Shown: positions 1-7,782 of the stretch, in pieces
Layout: the number at the start of each line of letters is the position of its first letter
Position numbering within the stretch: position 1 is the stretch's first letter
Assembly: GCA_025331125.1 (NCBI GenBank)
Contig: JAOALB010000355.1
Location: forward strand, 1-12,538
Direction: 5' to 3'
Source: Mycogone perniciosa
Taxonomy: Eukaryota > Ascomycota > Sordariomycetes > Hypocreales > Hypocreaceae
DNA length: 12,538 nt
Program-made: the position numbers and the translations under genes
Notes under the pieces: model-generated
Told to the model about the DNA's origin: nothing
Database searches by the model: none
What the model saw: only the letters and a program-made list of their open reading frames with translations

Positions 1-82
1 CAGCCTCGTCTGGGCAACAGGTCGGTAGGAGCCAGGGGTCTAGACCCTGTTCGCTACGTTTCGCTGGACAAAGGAAAGTTAG
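1..82 (-). mobile_element. LINE 3'-UTR fragment (inverted copy of 4399-4480)
   Basis: The reverse complement of these bases matches the 3' untranslated part of the plus-strand LINE at about 4399-4480. Both share the run from TTTCCTTTGTCCAGCG through CCCCTGGCTCCT and the CCGACC that follows, with scattered differences. The piece is cut by the window edge on the 3' side of the element and loses similarity near base 82, so it is probably another 5'-truncated insertion of the same family. No coding sequence is left in the visible part. Confidence 0.75.
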
Positions 83-540
83 GTAAGCCCGGTCGTTTGT
101 CCAATTAGAAAATCAGCTACGTAGTGAATAAGGATACAGTATGCAACCGATTCTTACAAATCCATAAAGAGTTGTGTCGTTGGTCGACATCAACTGCATC
201 CACCACTTCGCGCACCGTAAATATAGCATAGCTGTGGGTGAACGGCTGCTGTTTGCAGTCAAGACCCGTGCTTCTTCAGCCACCACACCTTGCATGTCTT
301 TCCCTCATACCCTACAGACTTCGTAGACGCAAACCATTTGTCCGTTAATCAAGGCAGATAAGTGAATGAAATTTAGTGATGCTATTAATTTAAGGCTGTT
401 GTGGGAATCGACTCTGCAGATGTCAAATTACTGTATAGAGGATGCGAGTGGATATAAAAAATTAATATATTAGATCTTCTAAGTTCTCCAGTACGGTGGC
501 TTGGACACTTATAGGAGCTTAGCTACAATTACCGAGTACA
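83..540. other. Unassigned intergenic sequence
   Basis: I recognise no gene here. A 60-codon frame on the minus strand (113-295) resembles nothing I know and is short enough to be chance. Two sites, TTTGTCC near 97-103 and CCATTTGTCCGTTAA near 336-350, match the reverse complement of the dispersed motif that fills 760-2270, so the motif-bearing DNA may begin here. Confidence 0.4.
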
Positions 541-622
541 ATTTATTTATTAACGCCTAGCGGCTTTAGCCGAAAGGGCAGCTTTAGATAATGTACTCAT
601 GCGTTTCTCAAGCTTTACATAC
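541..622 (-). mobile_element. LINE 3'-end remnant
   Basis: The stretch starting ATTTATTTATTAACGCC and running to the TTTCTCAAGCTT block matches 3472-3555 with few differences. It is therefore the extreme 3' end of the same minus-strand LINE family. Both copies contain a small hairpin, CGGCTTTAGCCG here and GGCTCTAGCC in the other, close to the terminus; a structure there could help the reverse transcriptase recognise its RNA (inference). Similarity stops near 622, so only about 80 bp remain. Confidence 0.75.
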
Positions 623-759
623 AACACGTGCCTAGTGTTAAGCCGGAACACACCCATATGTACCAGTACCTAATGTGAGAAAGATAAGAAAGGGCTAAAT
701 ACTCACGCCAAGGTTTGGTCCGTTTCTTGACCTTGAATGTGATAATTTAGGAGGCTAAG

Positions 760-2270
760 AGTGGACGTGAACACTCGCAGTATGTTAGCCCCGCTTTCAT
801 ACAAAATTGACCACGCCTTGAGAGGCTCAAAGTCGACAAATGGACAATGTACGGACAACCAGGTTGCGAAAAAAGCGGGACCGCAAAGCACACTTCCCAG
901 TAAATAACACTTTAAGCGACTAATCATACATAGCAACATCAAACCATAAAAAAATAATAGTTAGAAATACGACAACTAACTCAAAATAGTATATATATTA
1001 AAGCTGATATTTTTCTAAATACTTTTAAGCTTGATATATGGCAGTTTTCGGAGGCATATCCCTTTCGCAGTCCCACTCTTTTTGCAACCCGGTTGATGGA
1101 GTACTTTTAGCGCAATTAGTCAGGGACTAACAGTCAGTAAATGAATATTGCCGCCAAGTGGTGGACGAATAGACACTTTCAGCCATTTTCGTGCACAAAA
1201 CGGCAAATTTTTTTCTAGGCTTTGTACATATACGAAGGTTCATCAAGTCAAAAGTCAACCTGTTATTGGATGTGTAGATGAGGCGTGTGCGACACGATTG
1301 GGTTAATCTATTGGGGTCAAGCCGAAACCGGTTGTTAATGTGTAAATTCGTGCATCTGGCCCTGAGGCTTTTCTTCTCAAGCCCCTTTTTCTTCTTGTGG
1401 GTCATTCCTTGTTATTCCCAACCCAATTTCGGGATAGATACGGCATACGCATCTGGTACATAAAACTCTATCCAACACCTATGGACACTATCTGCTGTAG
1501 ACTTTTAGCGCATGAATAACTTCTAGAGCTCAAGGTGGACAAAGAGATGCTTTCAGTAGTAGCCATCTAAAACCCCGGTATGGTCAATAAATGGACAAAA
1601 CAGACTCTGTGCCTGGTCTAGACCTTCAGCAGAATGACTCACAAGGCAAAAAGTCAACGAATGGACGAATGTCCGCATATAAACCTTTAGCGCAAATGAC
1701 TATGGGGACATATAGAAATATCAGGCACATTACTGCCTGTGTATGTAAACTCGTACATAATAGCAAAGATTTGCACTGTATAGGCCACAATTATGTACTG
1801 GAAAAAAAAAGCGGACACTTACTTCGTTGCCATGTACTTCGTATTGAGCATGGCAGTTGCTAATTAAAATCACGTGATGAACAAAATCTACCCAAGACCA
1901 AGCGTCCACAAATACCGCGGCCTACTGGTCTCCAAATATACGGCTATTTGGATTTCCGAGCATAGCCAACCAAGTCAGCAACACACCGTGTCTTGATTAA
2001 CAAATGGACAAATTACTTTGGAGGCAGTGACTCAGGAGGTCAAAAGTCAACTAATGGACAATGCTCATTCCAAACTTCCTGTCAAAGTCAACATTTACGT
2101 ATGTAATGTCGATTGTAAACTTGAGCATACGGAATAACCTCCAAGGCTAAAAGCGGACAAACGGACACTTTTAGTAGTGGGCCCCTGTGGCCCTCCCTTT
2201 GCTTTCGTCCATAAATGGGCCACGCTGGTGAGACCAAAAGTGGACAAATGGATAAAGCACTTAGGCTAAG
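760..2270. repeat. Dispersed degenerate palindromic motif array (about 15 copies)
   Basis: A motif of about 30 bp recurs in decayed form. The best copy, 2145-2174, has arms CTAAAAG and CTTTTAG around GCGGACAAACGGACA. Other copies include 824-846 (CAAAGTCGACAAATGGACA), 1156-1180, 1528-1547, 1645-1668, 2041-2062 and 2233-2254. The right arm alone, ACTTTTAGCGCA, occurs exactly at 1103-1114 and 1501-1512, and as CCTTTAGCGCA near 1684. Nearly all cores face the same way. No coding frame in the interval is convincing. The pattern resembles subterminal transposase-binding arrays of DNA transposons or a decayed satellite, but I saw no terminal inverted repeat or transposase to anchor either reading. 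Confidence 0.65.
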
Positions 2271-2279
2271 GGGTAACAA

Positions 2280-2830
2280 ATAGATTGTCGCGTTATGCGG
2301 TTGCGTACATAGTCAGTCTGAATATATGTTAGATACTGCTTTATGCAATATGGGGCGTATGCCGAAACGGGGTGTACATAACACAGATGACCCACCTGAG
2401 GAAAAGGAGCTGAAGGGAGAGAAGCTTCCTGACGAGGAGAACAGTGAACCAAACATCATCAACTATACAATGACCCCATTATGCTGCAATTGCCACTCCT
2501 GCGCATCTAACAATATTCTATATAAAAACTATACTTTATAACATTAATGAAATTTATAAAATATAACAAAAACTTGTATTATATGTATCTATATCAATTA
2601 GCTTTATGTACATACATAGAGAGAATAGACTTTGTTATTATTATTTTATTTAAGTGTCTTTGTGATTTGTATGTATCTACACCATGTGTTTTTAAGATTG
2701 TATATGGAGATCATGTTGGCGGTAGCCTCATTTATTAGAGTGATTGTGTAGAATTAATCTGTGAGAGTGATATGTAGTCAATAATTCTTTTTAGTGAACG
2801 AAGTGAACTGGCGACCGTGAGAGAGCATGT
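2280..2830 (+). other. AT-rich segment, possible old LTR with primer-binding-like site
   Basis: A very AT-rich core (about 2500-2700) with a TATA-like TATATAAAAAC near 2518 precedes TGGCGACCGTGA at 2819-2830. A TGG-starting site of this kind is where a tRNA primer binds just after the 5' LTR, and it is like those I associate with fungal Ty3/gypsy elements. A candidate LTR start is TGTACATAAC at 2373, but the expected CA terminus before the site is missing and no second LTR, gag or pol is present. Treat this as a suggestion. A 71-codon plus-strand frame (2326-2541) has no recognisable domain. Confidence 0.25.
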
Positions 2831-3460
2831 ACTATCATCAGATAAAAGTTAACCTCCAAGATCTCTGGGCACTGGGCCCTTGCGACGAGAGGAGCAAGCA
2901 GTGTGAGAGTGGCGAGCACTGAGGAAGAGCGCAGCGATGACAAACACGAGTGGGCGAGTGTGAGAGGTTCGGAGAATCTCTAGTCGAGTAGGCGAGACGG
3001 AACAACCAGGAGCCAATGGCGAGCTGGGGTTGAAGATCTTGAGAAAGATTTTCCGGGAGTCGAAATGCGAGAGCGATTTGAGGTCACTTCTTGCTGTATG
3101 GAGTATGGCGAGATACCTGGGGAGCCTGATTTCTATATGTTTGGTAGTAATGGTCCCCAATCCCCCAGTGCCCCAACGTGCATGAAGGGGTGGAACCAGC
3201 CAGTAGCAACGAAGAATGAGTTGAGCCAATAGAGTCAGTCGACTGGAGGGAGTGGGACTTGTGTGTAGCAGCGCGATGAGACGAGTGGACACGAGTGGAC
3301 ACGAGTCGGCTGTGATTGGGAGTCACTGATTGCGTAGCTTTCGGGTGGCGGTTGTGATTGGCGAGCTTGCGAGTGATCCACTTTGGACCGTACATTGAGG
3401 GAGGTCATTTACTTCTACGAGGGAGGCGAGGGTTGGAGTCAACTTAGACTTGTGTTCTAC
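2831..3460. other. G-rich, strand-skewed non-coding stretch
   Basis: The plus strand is visibly rich in G and poor in C, with GGCGAG at 2911, 2953, 2991, 3018, 3107, 3360 and 3425. The skew leaves few stops on the minus strand and so creates a 147-codon frame (2849-3292) that I regard as spurious. If the site at 2819 is a real primer-binding site, this could be the leader of a decayed gypsy element, but I see no gag. Confidence 0.35.
3281..3306 (+). repeat. Short tandem repeat of a decamer
   Basis: The unit ACGAGTGGAC occurs twice in tandem and a third time in part (ACGAGT). Confidence 0.85.
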
Positions 3461-4152
3461 AATTTCAATTTCAATTTATTTATTAACGCCCGGCGGCTCT
3501 AGCCGAAAGGGCAACTTTAGATAGTGTACATATGTGTTTCTCAAGCTTCGCCATGTATCCTAAAGCCCGTATGGTCTCCTTTTCCTGTTTGTGCTGTTTT
3601 GCGCTCCTTATTTCTTGCGTTTTCTCGTAGTTAGTAGTTTCATTAGCAAGCCGGCTTGGGGGCGATTCTACAAGCGTTCAGCGTCCTATCTTCGGCGGCT
3701 GAAGCGTTGCCTGCTGTTCGTCCCACGAGGTGGTAAAAATTAGGTCGGCTGTCGAGTGGTTTACGGGGTAAGGGGTGCGGTTCATTCCCGTGGTTAATTG
3801 GCATCCAGTCGGCCAGTGGCCATTGCGAACTGTATGGCGGCTCGCACTGTTTCTAGGTTTGGCGTCCATTTGTCGCCGTCTGCCGGTGACTTTCCTCCCA
3901 AGCAAAAGGAGATGTTGCCTCTTTGTGTTTCTGTGCATTGGAGCATCTCTGTTTGTTGTGTTGTCCACTTTCTGCATCGAAATAGGAAGTGGTCAATCGT
4001 CTCTTTCATGTCCGCATTCGCACTGATCTGATGGTGCCGCATTGATTCGATGGAGATAGGCGTTCTGTCTTGCCATACCTGTCCTGAGTTGGGTGATCAC
4101 GCTGGCTTCATGTCGCGATTCGTTTTTGTCGCTTGTAGGAATCCATAGAAGT
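3461..4152 (-). mobile_element. 5'-truncated Tad-like LINE (3' part)
   Basis: Reading the minus strand, the element runs from an RT C-terminal coding remnant through about 330 bp of 3' UTR to a terminus of TTAATAAATAAATTG followed by AAATTG repeats (3461-3485). The AAATTG iterations replace a plain poly(A) tail. The reverse transcriptase core and anything upstream are missing. The plus-strand LINE at 4164-4480 inserted into it, so a few more bases of this older element probably continue at 4492-4510. Confidence 0.8.
3794..4152 (-). pseudogene. LINE ORF2 C-terminus with zinc-knuckle, frameshifted
   Basis: The protein relic reads ...ASVITQLRTGMARQNAYLH, then a Cys-His cluster (CECG, then H and C in DHFLFRC), then LGGKSPADGDKWTPN and ends ATGRLDAN. 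This is the characteristic tail that follows RNase H in ascomycete Tad-like LINE reverse transcriptases. A one-base insertion near 4005-4010 breaks the frame between CECGHE and ETIDHF, so the upstream part ends in a premature TGA. All catalytic domains (endonuclease, RT, RNase H) are gone through 5' truncation. It cannot produce an active enzyme. Confidence 0.85.
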
Positions 4153-4163
4153 CGTAGATACAT
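4153..4163. repeat. Target-site duplication, left copy
   Basis: CGTAGATACAT here is repeated exactly at 4481-4491, at the two borders of the plus-strand LINE fragment. Confidence 0.75.
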
Positions 4164-4480
4164 CGGACGTATTTCATGACACACAGTCCCGCTGCAGATG
4201 CGGCTCGCCCAGAGAACTCGGCCACTTTGTCGAGTGCTGCATGGTCGGAAGTTTCATCCGCGAAACGCCGAGAGGCGAACGACCCATCATATACCTACTA
4301 GGACCCAAGGGAAGCAAAGCTGTCCAGAAGCTGGTGGAGGAGGCAAACCCGTATGGCCCCCCTCTACAAAAATAGAATGAGAAAACACATATAAATTTTC
4401 CTTTGTCCAGCGAAACGTAGCGAACAGAGATATAAACCCCTGGCTCCTGCCGACCTTTTGGCCTAGAGAAGGCTTTTGTA
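4164..4480 (+). mobile_element. 5'-truncated LINE insertion with 11-bp target duplication
   Basis: A 317-bp 3' end of a second LINE family: about 70 codons of the ORF2 tail, then about 105 bp of 3' UTR ending GGCTTTTGTA. Exact 11-bp direct repeats on both sides show that it arrived by target-primed reverse transcription inside the older minus-strand LINE. Its 3' UTR is the one also seen inverted at 1-82. Confidence 0.8.
4166..4375 (+). pseudogene. LINE ORF2 C-terminal fragment (CCHC-like tail)
   Basis: The open stretch of 69 codons reads DVFHDTQSRCRCG, then a His (GHF) and a Cys (VEC), then ends IYLLGPKGSKAVQKL...PYGPPLQK before a TAG. The pattern CxCG...HFxxC followed by a LLGxxKGxxxL tail is typical of the extreme C-terminus of fungal LINE polyproteins. 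It is open to its natural stop but has no start codon or upstream domains because the insertion was 5'-truncated. It belongs to a different subfamily from the minus-strand LINE next to it, whose tail ends RLDAN. Confidence 0.75.
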
Positions 4481-4491
4481 CGTAGATACAT
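4481..4491. repeat. Target-site duplication, right copy
   Basis: Exact repeat of 4153-4163, immediately after the 3' end of the plus-strand LINE. Confidence 0.75.
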
Positions 4492-4519
4492 AGTGGTCGT
4501 AAATAGTAATAAAAAAAAA

Positions 4520-4724
4520 TAAGAAATGCAAGGGAGTCAGCCTTGTCAATCGGTCTGACGTGAGGCGAAACAGAACGCCACGCGTTCTGCTTCTAAGATA
4601 AAAGGGTTGGAAGGGAAACCAATTTAGGAAAAGAGCACGGTCAATTAAGTGGAATTTCAGATGCCCAAGAAATGCCTATTGTTGTGACACGTTCAAGCTG
4701 ACTTCGTAATTGTGTTTTCCAACA
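4520..4724 (+). mobile_element. Solo LTR F (copia-like family), 5' end eroded
   Basis: It aligns with the complete LTR at 7783-8012. Shared blocks are ATGCAAGGG, TCTGACGTGAGG, the hairpin GAAACAGAACGC/GCGTTCTGCTTC (4567-4593, one mismatch), a GATAAAAG TATA-like box (4597-4604), TTCAAGCTGACT and the terminus TTTTCCAACA ending at 4724. The first 40 bases or so, with the TGTCGGATAA start, are missing, so no target duplication can be checked. It points towards the gene that starts at 4730, with only five bases between, and is the most diverged of the LTRs with the hairpin. Confidence 0.8.
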
Positions 4725-4729
4725 GGGGC

Positions 4730-5752
4730 ATGGACAACCTCAATCAGTGCAGAGGGCAGAATGAACCGCCTATCCATCACACTCCCACTCAAAGATATTC
4801 GCTTCAAGACTCGTCTTCAGAAGGTGGCTCTGCAGAACAATATCCCCCGGCCCCACCCAGCGTATCTCCCTCGACACCAAAGGGTATGGGAGGAGTGGCC
4901 GCATACAGTACTTACTACCAAGTACCAGTAACTGCCTTTTCGACATCGACAAGCATGCCGGCGACGAGTTTGACGTACGGGTCGGAGTACGGCGCCGATT
5001 GGCGGCCGCAAACACAAGGCTTTAGCAGCTACACGGGTATGATGATGTACAATGCCCCTCAACCGAGCACACAAACTTTGGTTCATGATGCCCAGCAGTT
5101 TAGGCAACGTCAACAGGAAATGAGCGTGATGCAGCAAGCAGCAGGAGCGACTGATATGTTGATTAGAGACGACCAGTATTACGACAGTACTGGGATTCAG
5201 GAGAAATGGGTGGAATATCAGCAGCAGCTGTGGTCAGTATTTGACAATATTAAGAGAGTATCACTCGAAAGTGCCGCCGAGACACTTCTGAGTATCTCTA
5301 GATGGCTCTTGTCGCAGGTTATAAACTTAAGTATAGAGCCTCACTACTGCTAGCATAATCCAGTACAGTGGTGCTTACACATGCAATAGGGCTAAGCCAG
5401 GACAGCGCAGACCTTTATGAAAAAAGAATCCAACTCTGGGATAATTTCAACTACGCCTGGCTGGCATTAGGTTTTCGACAAAAGGAAGTCATGTTGGCTG
5501 GTCAACAATTATCAGGATCACAAAGCCTCATGGCCCAGCTGACAATAAAAAAGATGGGGAATGAGCTTATTAGACTATGCGATGGGATTGAACAGTATGG
5601 ATTGGTTGACTACCAATACGGTGTGTTGGAAGATGAAATAGAGGCTGGTGCGCTGCTGTCTCCACCAGTATCTGGAACCTCGAGCGAAACTGACTGACAT
5701 TTCGCTGCTAGTTCTCGAAGAATGCCTTGATCTCTTCGAGACTCCCGACTAG
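4730..5752 (+). CDS. Conserved fungal protein of unknown function, three exons, 299 aa
   Basis: Exons 4730-5330, 5390-5647 and 5712-5752 give 900 nt, exactly 299 codons plus TAG. Residues 1-115 are rich in Ser, Thr, Pro, Gln and Tyr and probably disordered. A Gln-rich helical part follows (about 120-140), then a helical C-terminal half with RIQLWDNFNYAWLAL near 214-228 and a highly structured end, YGLVDYQYGV...EAVLEECLDLFE. I associate this C-terminal pattern with a widespread Pezizomycotina family of unknown function; I recognise no catalytic motif, signal peptide or membrane segment. The ATG has G at -3 and +4, but lies five bases after an LTR terminus, so an original upstream exon or 5' UTR may have been replaced. 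The GTG-initiated frame from 4712 is not used: it begins inside the LTR. Confidence 0.75.
5331..5389 (+). other. Intron 1 (59 nt)
   Basis: The donor is GTATAG, the branch-like CTTAC is at 5374-5378, and the acceptor is AATAG. It splits codon 201 (A|GG) and is needed to pass from the first exon frame into the second. A donor at 5318 with the same acceptor would put TAA straight after the junction. Confidence 0.7.
5648..5711 (+). other. Intron 2 (64 nt)
   Basis: The donor is GTGCGC (weak), with two overlapping CTGAC branch sites at 5690-5698 and acceptor GCTAG. Splicing joins EDEIEA to VLEECLDLFETPD and replaces an unspliced read-through ending in TGA at 5697. The coherent protein ending supports it. 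Confidence 0.7.
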
Positions 5753-6113
5753 GTAGCCGGTACAAATGGTGGCGGATCCCGCTGAATTACTTGCAGCCTA
5801 CTCCTACCATGTTATCAATCACAGATCACCAGTATGAGGGCTCATTGAATGACTAGTAAAGGATTGAATTCATTAATCTGGCTGATCCCAAGTTAGGTGG
5901 GAAAAGCTGCTGCTTAAATATATAATGAATGTCCTAACAAACGGATACTGATTCATAATTTTACGGATCCAATCCTTGGATGACGATGATATCGTCATAG
6001 ATTGATGCTGTGTGCCGGATCCGGGCCTGAATCCATTCCTGACATTGACAAAACCACTTTACAAAAAGGAACATTGGAAATGGAGCGAAATTCTCGCGCC
6101 CTTTCTTCGTGAT
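5753..6113. other. Intergenic sequence downstream of the three-exon gene
   Basis: I see no coding frame or RNA gene. It holds a perfect inverted repeat at 5980-5998 (ATGACGAT, GAT spacer, ATCGTCAT) and the 10-bp palindrome CCGGATCCGG near 6017. The last part may be the worn body of the LTR whose end is at 6149, but I cannot align it. Confidence 0.5.
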
Positions 6114-6149
6114 GTGAACAAGCTGACTACGTACCTGGGTTTTCCAATA
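6114..6149 (+). mobile_element. LTR 3'-end stub (copia-like family)
   Basis: The 36 bases GTGAACAAGCTGACTACG...GGGTTTTCCAATA match the end of the LTR at 7783-8012 (GTGATCAAGCTGACTAC...GAGTTTTCCAACA). The rest of the LTR is too diverged to recognise. Confidence 0.65.
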
Positions 6150-6228
6150 GATCCTCCATCATAGGGTCTATATTGAGTAATTAGCAAGATCCCCAATTCC
6201 CTTACAAAGTGATAGAGCATACGCATTG

Positions 6229-6255
6229 TTTATTATTATTATTATTATTATTATT
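6229..6255. repeat. (TTA)9 microsatellite
   Basis: Nine uninterrupted TTA units, followed by an imperfect continuation (CTATTATTT). Confidence 0.95.
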
Positions 6256-6586
6256 CTATTATTTAGCGTAACGCGTTGTTTGTTTATTTTTAACTAATCT
6301 ACATTCCAGTACTGGCTGCTGATATGGGGCTCCGTTGGCTAATTGCGATGGCTTCCTCTGGGGTAAAATGGCTCCATCTAGGGTATGATGACCTACCCGT
6401 CAATGTCGTCAATTCTGTCAATCAATGAGACCTCTATATTGATTGGATGGATAATTGACTGTCAATCCAATCAATTACGTTGACAGCGTTGAATTGGTGG
6501 CTACACTGCGCGGCTATGCTCAAGCAAGGCAATGAAGGGGCTCCAGAGCCTCTAAATTTAGTCGCTCGCTCTGACTCTTGTCACTA
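6256..6586. other. Intergenic sequence with inverted repeat
   Basis: No gene is seen. GTCAAT recurs (near 6399, 6408, 6416 and 6461), and TTGATTGGAT at 6439-6448 is mirrored by ATCCAATCAA at 6465-6474, giving a 10-bp stem with a 16-base loop. Its role is unknown. Confidence 0.5.
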
Positions 6587-7521
6587 TTATTGAGAATCCG
6601 CCTGTGCCTGAGCCTTGCCGGCCATAAGTTGATCCGTGGAGTAAGTCCCTGTGGTGTCAATGTAGGCCAGGGGAACACCAAGGACCAAAAAAACTTTTTC
6701 CATTCTTGAGCTTCCTCGAGTGTCATCCTAACTTTTCAATGGTGTCCCTGCAGCCTAGGAGTCTGCCTTGGCTCATATTATTGTTAGTTGTGATTGCGAG
6801 GCCTGTTCGGATCTCTTGGACGACTTTAATATCATTAGGGGTAAGTTTGCACTTTACAATAATATTACTATTCACGCTGATGGCGGACTTTTTCCTCCAG
6901 TACTGATCTGGGGGGACCCTGAGGAAGACTTTGTCATCTGTGTAGTTCTTTTTCTTGTTTGTGGTTACCTTGACGTTAGTTTTCTTTACTTGTGTTGCTC
7001 ACCAGCGCGTTCTGTCTTGAATTATGCATCCCCCCCCCCCTACAGCCTCTGCGTAGGAAGGTTTGTCAGTTATGTGTGGGGTCTGTGGTGGGTGGGGGTT
7101 GTTTGGTGTTGGGCTGGGATCTGTTGATGCCCGAGTCCTTGGAGCTTCGTAGGTTCTCGGATCCTGAGGTGTGCGAAGTAACGAAGGGTTTGAGGAAGCT
7201 AGGTATGGCAGCGGCTTGATGGTGCTTTTCCGTAAAACCTCACAGACTAGGGCCGGTCGCTTTGGCAAGGGCGAAGATGACTTTTTTCCTTGCTTGATGG
7301 ATGGCTTTGATTTCAGCCATCTGCTCTAGAGCTCCGTATTAATTGAATTCACTATGTTTGTTTGAGCCATCCTTTCCCTCGAGGCTGGCAGTAGGTGTTC
7401 TGACCGTGAAGACAGCTTTTATCGCAAGGGTGAACTTAAGTGCCTTCGTGCTTTCGAAGCGGACAGACAGTTGTCTCTTTTTTGGGGTGATCGGCAGTAT
7501 ACCGTGTAGTTGTGACGGCAC
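6587..7521 (-). pseudogene. LINE ORF1 (gag-like) relic, several frameshifts
   Basis: On the minus strand the pieces line up as one decayed ORF1. They are a possible N-terminus (7339-7521), MAEIKAIHQARKKVIFALAK (7318-7320 downwards, ending in TGA at 7240), a Pro/Ser/Thr-rich linker with KPSYAEAV (6999-7268), the conserved segment DDKVFLRVPPDQYWRKK...IRTGLAIT (6723-6998, 91 codons without ATG), and VLGVPLAYIDTTGTYSTDQL ending in TAA at 6587. The order linker, SYAEA, VFLRxP, TGxA, W.xxFxVxxVP is that of the nucleic-acid-binding ORF1 protein of ascomycete LINEs. An 11-C run (7030-7040) lies at one frame break. ORF2 is not attached, so this is an internal fragment. Confidence 0.7.
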
Positions 7522-7782
7522 TGTGCAAGTGGTGGTCTCCCTTTAATCAGAAGCAGGTGCCGGAGAGGCAGGTTCCGTGCTTCAAGTTATGACGAGGTTC
7601 CAGGCGAATGCCATCTTACCAGAGCCCAGAGGGTAGGGGAATAGTTACAATGGGTTTCCTGATAGCTAGTCAAGAGTGAAGGATTTCTGAATATCAACAC
7701 CTAGAAGTAGGGTACCTGTAGGCATAGGATGGAAGCTTGATCTAAGTGATTCTCGTGTAGTGGTCATTGCCCATCTTGTTTC
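7522..7782. other. Unassigned sequence up to LTR A
   Basis: I see no gene here. The only recognised content is the short block at 7698-7738, described separately. Confidence 0.5.
7698..7738 (+). repeat. Block shared with 11965-12007
   Basis: ACACCTAGAAGTAGGGTACC followed by TGTAGGCATAGGATGGAAGC matches ATACCTAAAAGGTGGGGTACC followed by TGTAGGTGTAGGAGGGAAGC downstream. Similarity stops on both sides soon afterwards. Its origin is unknown; it could be the conserved part of another dispersed element. Confidence 0.7.

Noticed and set aside
113..295. 60-codon minus-strand open frame
   Set aside because: Too short and unrecognised, with no supporting signals.
2326..2541. 71-codon plus-strand open frame with an acidic middle
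   Set aside because: It has no family resemblance and lies in what may be an LTR; chance cannot be excluded.
2849..3292. 147-codon minus-strand open frame
   Set aside because: It results from the G-rich skew of the opposite strand; the product has no recognisable domain and there is no promoter or splice context.
4174..4491. 105-codon minus-strand open frame
   Set aside because: It is antisense to the LINE C-terminal tail and its 3' UTR and matches nothing.
4712..4729. GTG at 4712 as the start of the three-exon gene
   Set aside because: These codons lie in the LTR terminus; the ATG at 4730 is the first proper start.
5318..5389. Intron 1 donor at 5318 instead of 5331
   Set aside because: With the acceptor at 5389 it gives GGC then TAA, ending the protein at once; the donor at 5331 restores the frame.
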